Below, piece by piece: positions 1 to 5,747 of a stretch of 7,361 nt of DNA. The DNA is from an uncultured Pseudomonadota bacterium (GTDB lineage: Bacteria > SAR324 > NAC60-12), in assembly GCA_913052275.1 (NCBI GenBank), contig CAJXDX010000086.1, forward strand, positions 1-7,361, in the 5' to 3' direction. Both the position numbers and the translations under genes were made by a program. Below the pieces are notes generated by a model, which made no database searches, was not told the DNA's origin, and was given only the letters and a program-made list of their open reading frames with translations. Each line of letters begins with the position of its first letter. Within the stretch, counting starts at the first letter, position 1.

Positions 1-1
1 A

Positions 2-685
2 TTATGTGCCTTTTGTCTTTCGTTTCTATTTTACGGGAGTCTTTCATTTGCCCAGTTCCAGGATTTTGGAGATGGAGGTGGAGGTGGAGGCGGTTCAGGA
101 GGCGGTTCAGCAACCAACAGGCTGAACCAGACAGTAAGAATAGGTGTCAAAACCGGAATCATTAAGTGGAAGTCTCATTTAATCTATTCCACAACAAGTC
201 CGACTCAGATTGAGGTTCCCGGTGAAGTCTGGACAATTGGATATGCCCAGGGTTCTGGCAAGTATGATTATTCCTATACCGACTACAGTGAATCAGCAGG
301 TTATTCAACAAATTCGCAAACTATAAATTTCAGTACAACCGAATTCAACGGGAGATACTATTTTGGAAATTCATTCAATATTCCCTTTGGATATGCCATC
401 TATAAGGTCACATATCCGGACTGGGATTATTCTGGAGTAACTTATGATATTGAGTATTCAATAACACAGCTGAATTATGGAATTGGTAACGAATGGACCG
501 CTGACTGGGGGGGATACTTTGGAATTGACTGGTACCTGACTGGCAGCATTCTGAGTGAGGAAATATCAGTCACACACAAGTCCGGCACTGAAACAGGCAC
601 GACTCTGTCGGAGGCAAATAAAACAGCGACTGAAATTAAACCATTTACAGGAATGTTCGTGGTAACCTACGGATTTGGCTTCTGA
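2..685 (+). CDS. Outer-membrane beta-barrel protein with Gly/Ser linker, 5'-truncated by the window edge
   Basis: An open frame of 227 codons runs from the left edge to a TGA at 683-685; no in-frame start is visible, so the start lies just outside. The visible N-terminus is the hydrophobic core of a signal peptide (LCAFCLSFLFYGSLSFA) with a likely cleavage after residue 17 (S-F-A/Q). Next comes a flexible tract at visible residues 25-36 (seven Gly, Ser, three Gly, Ser). The remaining roughly 190 residues are rich in Tyr, Trp, Phe, Thr and Ser in alternating patterns, as in transmembrane beta-strands, and the protein ends GMFVVTYGFGF with a terminal Phe, the signal recognised by the BAM assembly machinery. 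I infer a small barrel in the outer membrane. I do not recognise the specific family; transport, adhesion or structural roles are all possible. No terminator is evident after the stop. Confidence 0.75.
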   Translation, partial: LCAFCLSFLFYGSLSFAQFQDFGDGGGGGGGSGGGSATNRLNQTVRIGVKTGIIKWKSHLIYSTTSPTQIEVPGEVWTIGYAQGSGKYDYSYTDYSESAGYSTNSQTINFSTTEFNGRYYFGNSFNIPFGYAIYKVTYPDWDYSGVTYDIEYSITQLNYGIGNEWTADWGGYFGIDWYLTGSILSEEISVTHKSGTETGTTLSEANKTATEIKPFTGMFVVTYGFGF

Positions 686-779
686 AAGATAAAGGATATT
701 GCTCAGCAGCTTTCATCAGCATAAAGACAGATCATTCATTAGATCAGTTTAGCCAGTAATTTTCCAGGGAATGCACACC

Positions 780-1151
780 TCAAAACTTCTGCTTAATTTT
801 TTCTGACCACTCAGGAGGAAATTCAGCATTAAGCACCTCTTCTTTAATCGACTCAATTGAATCCGTATCCTCCACCTGACGAAGATCACGGACTCCTTTA
901 TGAAATCCTATTCCTTCCGGAACCTCCGTAGCACGGTTTGTACGACTGTATTTGATTCCCTTCCCTGATCTCCATTCTATCGCCAGCTCTCCAAAGAGCA
1001 GCTGTATCTGCATGATGTTATCTTCCTCATCTATCCAGAGAAATCCGTGAGCGTCAAATCGATTTTCGCACTCCAATGTAATCTGGTGCAGTCCGTCCAC
1101 CAGTTCCTGGGATTTTTGGGTATTGATCACATAAAATTTACATCTGCTCAT
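780..1151 (-). CDS. Hypothetical protein, 123 aa, no recognised family
   Basis: I do not recognise this protein. It starts at ATG 1149-1151, preceded by a purine-rich AGGGGG (plus-strand CCCCCT at 1161-1166) nine bases upstream, which supports the start. It has no signal peptide or membrane segment, so it is probably cytoplasmic. Residues 36-61 read as two amphipathic beta-strands around an acidic turn (GFLWIDEEDN, then QIQLLFGELAIEW), followed by a basic loop (residues 61-73) and a Gly/His stretch (GIGFHKGVRD, 80-89). The C-terminal third is charged and probably helical. The gene is a single unit, divergent from dapB across 143 bases and convergent with the beta-barrel gene, with no operon partner to suggest a role. 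The good ribosome site and protein-like composition argue that it is real. Confidence 0.6.
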   Translation of the reverse strand: MSRCKFYVINTQKSQELVDGLHQITLECENRFDAHGFLWIDEEDNIMQIQLLFGELAIEWRSGKGIKYSRTNRATEVPEGIGFHKGVRDLRQVEDTDSIESIKEEVLNAEFPPEWSEKIKQKF

Positions 1152-1210
1152 GATTTCGTGCCCCCTGTCTTGTGATTTTTTAAAATATAAATGATCATGC
1201 AGTTAAAACT

Positions 1211-1240
1211 TTGTATTTTAAGCAGAATCGTCAATAAAAT
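1211..1240 (+). promoter_or_regulatory. Candidate sigma-70 promoter for dapB
   Basis: TTGTAT at 1211-1216 and TAAAAT at 1235-1240 are separated by 18 bases. The -10 matches the TATAAT consensus at five of six positions; the -35 matches only in TTG. Transcription would start near 1247, exactly where the leader hairpin begins. This is a pattern-based guess in an AT-rich gap where chance matches are common. Confidence 0.3.
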
Positions 1241-1246
1241 CGAGTC

Positions 1247-1278
1247 AGGCTGAGCCATTGCTTTTTCGGCTACAGCCT
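1247..1278 (+). other. Leader hairpin upstream of dapB
   Basis: AGGCTGAGCC (1247-1256) pairs with GGCTACAGCCT (1268-1278) to give ten base pairs interrupted by one bulged A, with an 11-base loop. It ends 16 bases before the dapB ATG. Neither side is followed by a T-run, so it is not a simple intrinsic terminator on either strand. If the candidate promoter is right, the hairpin sits at the extreme 5' end of the mRNA, where such stems can protect the transcript from decay. A protein-binding site at the DNA level is an alternative. Confidence 0.5.
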
Positions 1279-1294
1279 AAAAACAATTTAATCC

Positions 1295-2029
1295 ATGAGT
1301 CTTATACGTGTATTGATAAACGGATCCAGGGGCCGCATGGGCCAGGAATCCGTTAAAGCTGTCAGTGAAGACCCCGAACTGGACCTTGTTGCCCAAACAG
1401 ATTTGGGAGATAACCTTTCTGATACAATCAAACAGTCACAAGCCCAGGTTGTTGTTGACTTTACAACCGCGGCGGTTGTGATGGAAAACGCTGTAGCGAT
1501 CATAGAATCCGGGGCAAGACCTGTGATTGGAACCAGCGGACTGCTTCCGGAACAGGTTTCGCAGCTTCAGGCACTTTGTGAAAAACATAATAACGGTGGA
1601 GTAATTGCTCCAAATTTTGCTATTGGCGCAGTTCTGATGATGAAATATGCCCAGGACGCAGCTAAATATTTTCCAAACGTGGAAGTCATAGAACTGCATC
1701 ACGACCGTAAAGCAGATGCTCCTTCAGGAACTGCTATAAAAACTGCAAATCTGCTGGCTGAATCAAGAAACTCGGTTCCCGAAAAAATAGATGAAGAGGA
1801 AATTCTTCCTGGCGCAAGAGGCGCTGAGTCTCAGGATATCCGCATCCACTCTGTAAGACTTCCCGGACTGGTAGCCCATCAGGAGGTAATTTTCGGCGGA
1901 CAGAGCCAGACCCTTAAAATCAGGCATGATTCAATTCACCGCGACTCATTCATGCCCGGAGTATGCCTTGCCTGTAAAAAAGTCATGCACTTGAAAGAAC
2001 TGGTTTACGGACTGGAGCATCTGCTTTAA
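1295..2029 (+). CDS. dapB: 4-hydroxy-tetrahydrodipicolinate reductase
   Basis: DapB reduces 4-hydroxy-tetrahydrodipicolinate to tetrahydrodipicolinate with NAD(P)H, in the cytoplasmic pathway to diaminopimelate (cell wall) and lysine. The 244-residue protein has the Rossmann glycine motif NGSRGRMG (residues 9-16), the VIGTSG segment (77-82), APNFAIG (105-111), and the family signature ELHHDRKADAPSGTA (133-147) with the catalytic His pair 135-136 and Lys139. The C-terminal substrate-domain pattern HSVRLPG...GLVAHQEVIFGG is also present. It is slightly shorter than the usual roughly 265-275 residues but complete at both ends. The ATG at 1295 sits right before the dinucleotide-binding motif, so no later start is plausible, yet no Shine-Dalgarno sequence precedes it. 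The gene stands alone on its strand and stops 13 bases before the convergent recombinase gene, with no terminator hairpin visible between them. Confidence 0.95.
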   Translation: MSLIRVLINGSRGRMGQESVKAVSEDPELDLVAQTDLGDNLSDTIKQSQAQVVVDFTTAAVVMENAVAIIESGARPVIGTSGLLPEQVSQLQALCEKHNNGGVIAPNFAIGAVLMMKYAQDAAKYFPNVEVIELHHDRKADAPSGTAIKTANLLAESRNSVPEKIDEEEILPGARGAESQDIRIHSVRLPGLVAHQEVIFGGQSQTLKIRHDSIHRDSFMPGVCLACKKVMHLKELVYGLEHLL

Positions 2030-2042
2030 ATAATTTCAAATC

Positions 2043-2960
2043 TTACTTTACCGCGTGCTTCCTGCCCCGCGGATGAAGTTCGTGATAAACCTTCACAAAA
2101 TCCGGACGATTTATATGTGCATACTGAAGGGTTGCGTCCAGGCTGACGTAGCCGAAAAGCTCCTTAATGTCAGACAGGTCAATACCGTTCTGCAGCAAAT
2201 GCACGGCAAATGAATGCCGCAGAATTCTCGGGTTGATGCGGCTATTGATTCCGCTCCGTTGAGCGTGTTTCTTGATCATTGCCCAAAATCCCACCCTGGT
2301 CATGCGTGTTCCGTTGCGTCCTGGAAACAAACATGGGTCATTGGGATTCAGAAGACGGTTCTCCCTTGCCTCGTCCAGGTAAGTCCGAAGCACCTGTACA
2401 GCTTTTAAAGTGATCGGAACCATTCTCTCGCGCTTTGAACGCACCTTCAAAAACTCCAGGTCCAGAAATAAATCTTCAACATCCAGCCCAAGCAGTTCGT
2501 TGACTTTAAGCCCGCTGGAGTAAAGCAGCTCCAGCATTGCCCTGTCCCTTAATCCCAGATAATGATCCAGCGAGGGGGACTCCAGCAAAGCCACAACTTC
2601 TTCCGGAGAAAGTATTTCCGGGGCCTCAGGTAATACTTCCGGGAAACGCAGCTGATGTGCCGGACTTTTTTTAATCAGGCCCTGCAATTCAAGGTGATCA
2701 AGAAAAAGTTTCAGTGTTGAAATATGCCGTGCCAGTGTCCTCGGCTTGTAGGACTGACGAAGGTAATTCAGGTAGGTTTCAAGATCTTCCAAACTTAGCC
2801 TGCGTATTTTTTCGAGCAGTTCCTGGCTGTCGTAATTATCCTCATCTACTTCCAGCCACTTTAAAAATTTACGCAGATCCAGACGATGGCTCTGAATGCT
2901 GTTTGGAGCGTATTTTTTATTGCTAAGTGAGTCCAGAAACTCCGAAACCAGCTGCTGCAT
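2043..2960 (-). CDS. XerC/XerD-like tyrosine recombinase with an altered active site
   Basis: The 305-residue protein has the two-domain layout and length of XerC/XerD: an N-terminal SAM-like core-binding domain (about residues 3-95, with an N-terminal helix followed by APNSIQSHRLDLRKFL) and a C-terminal catalytic domain (about 115-295). Xer enzymes resolve chromosome dimers or integrate DNA using six residues, R-K-H-R-H-Y. Lined up with XerD, the first Arg is Lys152 (SGLKVNELLGL), the hairpin Lys is Arg174 (with Lys176 nearby), the His of HxxR is Arg245 (NPRILRHSF), and the second His is Tyr271 (ELFGYVSLDAT). Only Arg248 and the nucleophile Tyr280 remain. The frame is intact and the rest well conserved, so it is not an obvious pseudogene. 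The start ATG at 2958-2960 has no good Shine-Dalgarno sequence. It lies 73 bases downstream of the 6S RNA on the same strand. It may bind DNA without full recombinase activity; that is inference. Confidence 0.88.
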   Translation of the reverse strand: MQQLVSEFLDSLSNKKYAPNSIQSHRLDLRKFLKWLEVDEDNYDSQELLEKIRRLSLEDLETYLNYLRQSYKPRTLARHISTLKLFLDHLELQGLIKKSPAHQLRFPEVLPEAPEILSPEEVVALLESPSLDHYLGLRDRAMLELLYSSGLKVNELLGLDVEDLFLDLEFLKVRSKRERMVPITLKAVQVLRTYLDEARENRLLNPNDPCLFPGRNGTRMTRVGFWAMIKKHAQRSGINSRINPRILRHSFAVHLLQNGIDLSDIKELFGYVSLDATLQYAHINRPDFVKVYHELHPRGRKHAVK

Positions 2961-3033
2961 ATTATTTCAACTGGTCCGGTAGACTGAGTGAAGAATTCCG
3001 TGAAGAGTTTAACGCAAGCACGAAGAGTGTGAA

Positions 3034-3215
3034 GAAGTCCGCAATGCCGTGTGTAAAATGAGGCTTTTGTTACCTTGGCCCAACAAGGTGGAGTAATGTG
3101 GTAAAAGGTTCAGGCTTCCTGCCCAGCGGCAGGCATGCACACCCCTTTCAGGGACAAACTCCTGCAAGATTATATCAGGTAGCAAAAGTTTTACATCACG
3201 AACACCGCAGACTCC
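3034..3215 (-). ncRNA. ssrS: 6S RNA
   Basis: 6S RNA folds like an open promoter and sequesters the housekeeping RNA polymerase holoenzyme in slow growth. The minus-strand transcript has the expected long interrupted hairpin of about 182 nt. The closing stem pairs GGAGTCTGC (3207-3215) with GCGGACTTC (3034-3042), allowing G-U. A second stem pairs GTAAAA (3189-3194) with TTTTAC (3053-3058), and next to it TTTTG pairs with CAAAA and ACCT (3177-3180) with AGGT (3072-3075). A terminal hairpin CCTGCC-loop-GGCAGG lies at 3118-3133. Blocks shared with E. coli 6S RNA include GCATGC, the GGAAGCCT-like segment, the ACCTTG...CCAAGG element and the CGGCAT near the 3' end. It lies 148 bases downstream of zapA, the conserved zapA-ssrS order. 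A weak -10 (minus-strand CAATAT, just upstream of 3228) could drive it; exact ends are uncertain. Confidence 0.92.
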
Positions 3216-3228
3216 GCTTTTGAGTCTG
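3208..3228 (-). repeat. Inverted repeat at the 5' edge of the 6S RNA
   Basis: CAGACTC (3208-3214) and GAGTCTG (3222-3228) form a seven-base-pair inverted repeat around a seven-base loop. The left arm is shared with the closing stem of the 6S RNA, so the two foldings are mutually exclusive if transcription begins at or before 3228. Confidence 0.6.
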
Positions 3229-3363
3229 TGAAATATTGTTTCAGACGCAGAAGAACTGAAACGGAACATTTTAATCTTTTCAGCCCTGCGAATCTTATTG
3301 CTTTAACGAAAATTGGCAAAACGCTGAGAATTGCTTGTCCGGATTCAACAGCAGAGCATTATA

Positions 3364-3660
3364 CTATTTTTCTTCCAGGACTTTATCCAGTCTATAGCAT
3401 AAGGATTCCAGATCATCTTCAATCCCATCGTATTTTGAAACTCTTTTTTGAAGAGTAATCAGCTTGTCAGCCAGGTTCAAAGCAACAAGCAAAGCTATGC
3501 TGGATGGGCCATATGCCTCGGTCTGTTCTGATACTTCCTTGATTTGGGAGTCAAGAAATTTCTCCACTTCACGGACATGTTCTTCGCCATGCGGACTTGA
3601 AATTGAGAAACGGTTCCCGCTGATATTGATCTGGTATTGTCTGCTTTCCTCCTCCGGCAC
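3364..3660 (-). CDS. zapA: Cell division protein ZapA
   Basis: ZapA binds FtsZ and cross-links its filaments to stabilise the Z-ring at midcell. The 98-residue product has the family plan: an N-terminal beta-rich head (QYQINISGNRFSI, residues 8-20, then an EEHVREVEKFLDSQI helix) and the signature segment around SIALLVALNLADKL, followed by a C-terminal coiled coil reaching the end (ISKYDGIEDDLESL-like heptads through LDKVLEEK). Length matches the usual roughly 100 residues. I chose the GTG start at 3658-3660 because a strong AAAGGAG site precedes it by six bases and the protein then begins as ZapA normally does; an in-frame ATG 19 codons upstream would add a basic, unconserved extension. The 6S RNA follows downstream, as in E. 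coli. It is divergent from the coiled-coil protein gene. Confidence 0.9.
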   Translation of the reverse strand: MPEEESRQYQINISGNRFSISSPHGEEHVREVEKFLDSQIKEVSEQTEAYGPSSIALLVALNLADKLITLQKRVSKYDGIEDDLESLCYRLDKVLEEK

Positions 3661-3665
3661 TGTAA

Positions 3666-3672
3666 CTCCTTT
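3666..3672 (-). promoter_or_regulatory. Ribosome binding site that sets the zapA start
   Basis: The minus strand reads AAAGGAG followed by six bases and GTG. This near-perfect Shine-Dalgarno sequence falls inside the longer open frame and indicates that translation starts at the GTG rather than at the upstream ATG (3715-3717). Confidence 0.8.
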
Positions 3673-3717
3673 GCAACTGACTGTTCTGTTTTTATGCGCC
3701 CAATGGCGGAACAACAC

Positions 3718-3890
3718 TAATGCCTTGCTAGACGTGCATCCTTTGTACCTGATGCTAAATTAGATCGGATATGCTAAAGTTGTTTAACATTCTACCTAAT
3801 AAAATAGTTTCTAACAGTTTTTTTTTCAGAATGCAAATCCATTATCACACAAGTATAAAAATATATCCCATTTTGTTTTGAAGATCATTC
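3718..3890. promoter_or_regulatory. Divergent intergenic region between zapA and the coiled-coil gene
   Basis: This AT-rich gap should carry promoters for both flanking genes. It contains a nine-base T tract (about 3818-3826), a direct repeat ATGCTAAA at 3752-3759 and 3771-3778 (19 bases start to start), and a TATAAAAATATAT stretch from 3854 that could supply a -10 for the rightward gene. No -35 box with good spacing stands out, and the T tract is not preceded by a GC-rich stem. Confidence 0.4.
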
Positions 3891-4784
3891 ATGAAATCTC
3901 CACAGATGAGTACATTGAGCAAGGAAGCTGTACAGGAATTTGGTGCACTGCTTTTGCTCGATCATTTGATGCGGTATGAACTGCTTCAAATTGAGAAAGT
4001 AGAATTGGAGGATATAATTGATCAGCTTGAAAATGGTGTGGCAGAGCTGAAAAAAGGCTTCTTTCGCTCAGATGAGCAGGAGCAGGAACTTTCTTATGAA
4101 AAGGAAGAACTGAGAGAAGCAAAAAAGGCTCTTTCTGACGTGGAACAGGAGATGGAGGAAAATCGTCATTGCCGCCTGAATATAGCTCTAGCGGAAACAG
4201 ATGATGAGGGCCTTGAGTCTTTGCTGAATTTTATGGAGAGCCGAGGCACACTGACTGTAGAGGAAGACAATTATTATAAGGCTACAGATAAGGGCCATGA
4301 GGTGTATCAGGACCTGGTTAAGCAGCTTGAGGCCTATGTCACGCATTTTGAAGTCTATGCCTATGTGGACCTTGAACAGGGTATTTTCGGTGATCCGGAA
4401 ACGGACCTGCTTGAAGGTGATAAATGGTCAGACCTGCGGGTTGCGGTGGCTGAACACAAAGGCATTGACCCTTACCGTGTAGTTTTTCTGGCAATGCTGA
4501 GTGCTGAGACATTCTATGAAAATCCTGACTGGAAATTTGATTTAAGCATGGGCACGCTTTTTCAGGAGATGGAACAGATTGCACTGGAACAGCTGCATGT
4601 GGATGACCTTGGTTACAGTGAGAGTGAGGGCAAAGTTTCAGGAGAAGAGGTAATACGGGATATTATTGAGCAAGGCAGCGAATTAGCCGCGAAGAGAAAA
4701 AGCAGGGAACAGGAGATTAAAGGGAGAAAACAGGCAGAGGAAAGTCCGGATGAACAGGTCATCACAACAACCTATTACTGGTAA
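3891..4784 (+). CDS. Acidic coiled-coil protein of unknown function, 297 aa
   Basis: I do not recognise a family. There is no signal peptide or transmembrane segment. Residues 10-35 look like a helical hydrophobic segment (FGALLLLDHLMRYELLQIE); about 36-95 is a strongly charged coiled coil (E/K/Q heptads); 97-145 resembles a small winged-helix-like unit ending in YYKATDKGHEVYQDL, which recalls the wing and last helix of MarR/PadR-type domains, though this is only suggestive. Residues 150-245 are a mixed acidic domain, and about 250-285 a second charged helix (AAKRKSREQEIKGRKQ). The C-terminus is a distinctive VITTTYYW. ATG 3891 has only a weak GAAGA upstream; a second ATG at 3906 has none. 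The 3' end overlaps the GTPase gene by 35 bases, so the two are probably co-translated and may be functionally linked. Confidence 0.8.
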   Translation: MKSPQMSTLSKEAVQEFGALLLLDHLMRYELLQIEKVELEDIIDQLENGVAELKKGFFRSDEQEQELSYEKEELREAKKALSDVEQEMEENRHCRLNIALAETDDEGLESLLNFMESRGTLTVEEDNYYKATDKGHEVYQDLVKQLEAYVTHFEVYAYVDLEQGIFGDPETDLLEGDKWSDLRVAVAEHKGIDPYRVVFLAMLSAETFYENPDWKFDLSMGTLFQEMEQIALEQLHVDDLGYSESEGKVSGEEVIRDIIEQGSELAAKRKSREQEIKGRKQAEESPDEQVITTTYYW

Positions 4785-5718
4785 ACATAAAAATCCTCCC
4801 GGGCTTAAAGAAATGGCATCTCCATCATTGCAGGGAAATTACAGCAATCAGCAGGATATTAACTGGTATCCAGGACACATGCTGAAGGCCAAAAAAGAAT
4901 TGGCCGAACAACTCAAGCGTGTTGACGTGGTGCTGGAAATGCGGGACGCCAGAATTCCTGTTTCATCAATTAATCAGGATTTTGAGGAATTACTGGGACA
5001 CAAAAAACGTATCCTGATTTTCAATAAAACCGCTCTTGCAGACCAGGAAGTCACAAGGAAATGGGAAGAAAGCTTCCGGAAACAGGACATCCCGTTCCTG
5101 TTTATTGATGCTTTAAAGAAGAGCCATCTGCAAAAATTATTGCCTCTTTCCCGCAACATAATGCAGCAGAAATGGTCTGCTTTCCGCAGGCGTGGAATTC
5201 TGCCGCCCACTCTCAAACTACTGATATGCGGTATTCCGAATGTAGGCAAATCCAGTTTGATAAACAGACTTTCAGGACGCAAGGCAGCAGAAACAGGGCC
5301 TGCTCCGGGAGTAACTAAACATCAGGACTGGATCAAGCTGGGCAGGGATGTTGAACTTCTTGATACGCCGGGAATCCTGTGGCCGAAAATCAAGGATCGT
5401 GAAACTGGTCTGCGGCTGGCAATTACCGGTGCAATTAAAGATTCAATTGTCGGCACCTCACAGTTGAGCATTTATTTAATCGGGATTTTAAAACAAAAAC
5501 TCCCGGATAAATTACAGCAGTTCTATCAGCTGACCCGGGAAGACCTTGCTTTGTTTCCGGAAGATATACTGCAGAAAATTGCTGAAAACCGAGGCTGCCT
5601 CAAAAGAGGCGGTGCTATAGATCAGCCTCGTGCGGAGAGCCTTGTACTCAGGGACTTCAGGCAGGGGAAACTGGGGCGCTTGAGTTTTGATCACCCAAAA
5701 CCTGTTGATGAAGTTTAA
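4750..5718 (+). CDS. ylqF: YlqF/RbgA-family circularly permuted GTPase
   Basis: YlqF/RbgA proteins are cytoplasmic GTPases that act in late maturation of the 50S ribosomal subunit. The permuted motif order G4-G5-G1-G2-G3 is visible: after the family N-terminal signature INWYPGHMLKAKKEL (residues 37-51) and VLEMRDARIPVSS (61-73), G4 is at 92-95, G5-like IDALKK at 119-124, G1 GIPNVGKSS at 161-169, G2 around PGVT (186-189), and G3 DTPG at 205-208. The C-terminal helical domain (about 215-310) matches the family. The G4 motif reads NKTA rather than NKxD, and G5 has DA in place of the usual SA. The ATG at 4750 has GAGG nine bases upstream (4737-4740) and lies inside the preceding gene, giving a roughly 36-residue extension before the conserved domain; an ATG at 4813 lacks a ribosome site. 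Assignment to the family is firm; nucleotide specificity is less certain. Confidence 0.9.
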   Translation: MNRSSQQPITGKHKNPPGLKEMASPSLQGNYSNQQDINWYPGHMLKAKKELAEQLKRVDVVLEMRDARIPVSSINQDFEELLGHKKRILIFNKTALADQEVTRKWEESFRKQDIPFLFIDALKKSHLQKLLPLSRNIMQQKWSAFRRRGILPPTLKLLICGIPNVGKSSLINRLSGRKAAETGPAPGVTKHQDWIKLGRDVELLDTPGILWPKIKDRETGLRLAITGAIKDSIVGTSQLSIYLIGILKQKLPDKLQQFYQLTREDLALFPEDILQKIAENRGCLKRGGAIDQPRAESLVLRDFRQGKLGRLSFDHPKPVDEV

Positions 5719-5747
5719 TTACTCCAGAAACAGGCTGCCGTTGATGA

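Noticed and set aside
4..168. Open frame from ATG at position 4 in the other plus-strand frame
   Set aside because: It yields an Arg/Trp-rich product through the GGAGGT repeat and stops by about 168, while the overlapping frame encodes a 227-residue exported protein.
728..750. Repeated GATCA words downstream of the beta-barrel gene
   Set aside because: Five-base repeats in an AT-rich gap are expected by chance, and there is no stem or known motif.
2051..2072. CCGCG...CGCGG inverted repeat at the dapB/recombinase junction as a shared terminator
   Set aside because: Only five pairs with a 12-base loop, inside the recombinase coding end, with no T-run after it.
2214..2926. Plus-strand open frames opposite the recombinase gene (for example 2214-2408 and 2714-2926)
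   Set aside because: Their products are low-complexity shadows of a well-supported minus-strand gene and show no family motifs.
2043..2960. Recombinase as a phage or integron integrase marking a mobile element
   Set aside because: It resembles XerC/XerD in length and sequence, and there are no attachment-site repeats, tRNA, or cargo genes around it.
3009..3458. Short protein-coding frames across the 6S RNA region on both strands (3009-3269 minus, 3228-3458 plus)
   Set aside because: The region folds into a convincing 6S RNA, and the translated products look non-protein-like and lack ribosome sites.
3801..3830. T9 tract as an intrinsic terminator
   Set aside because: No GC-rich stem precedes it, and it lies between divergent genes where no terminator is needed on the plus strand.
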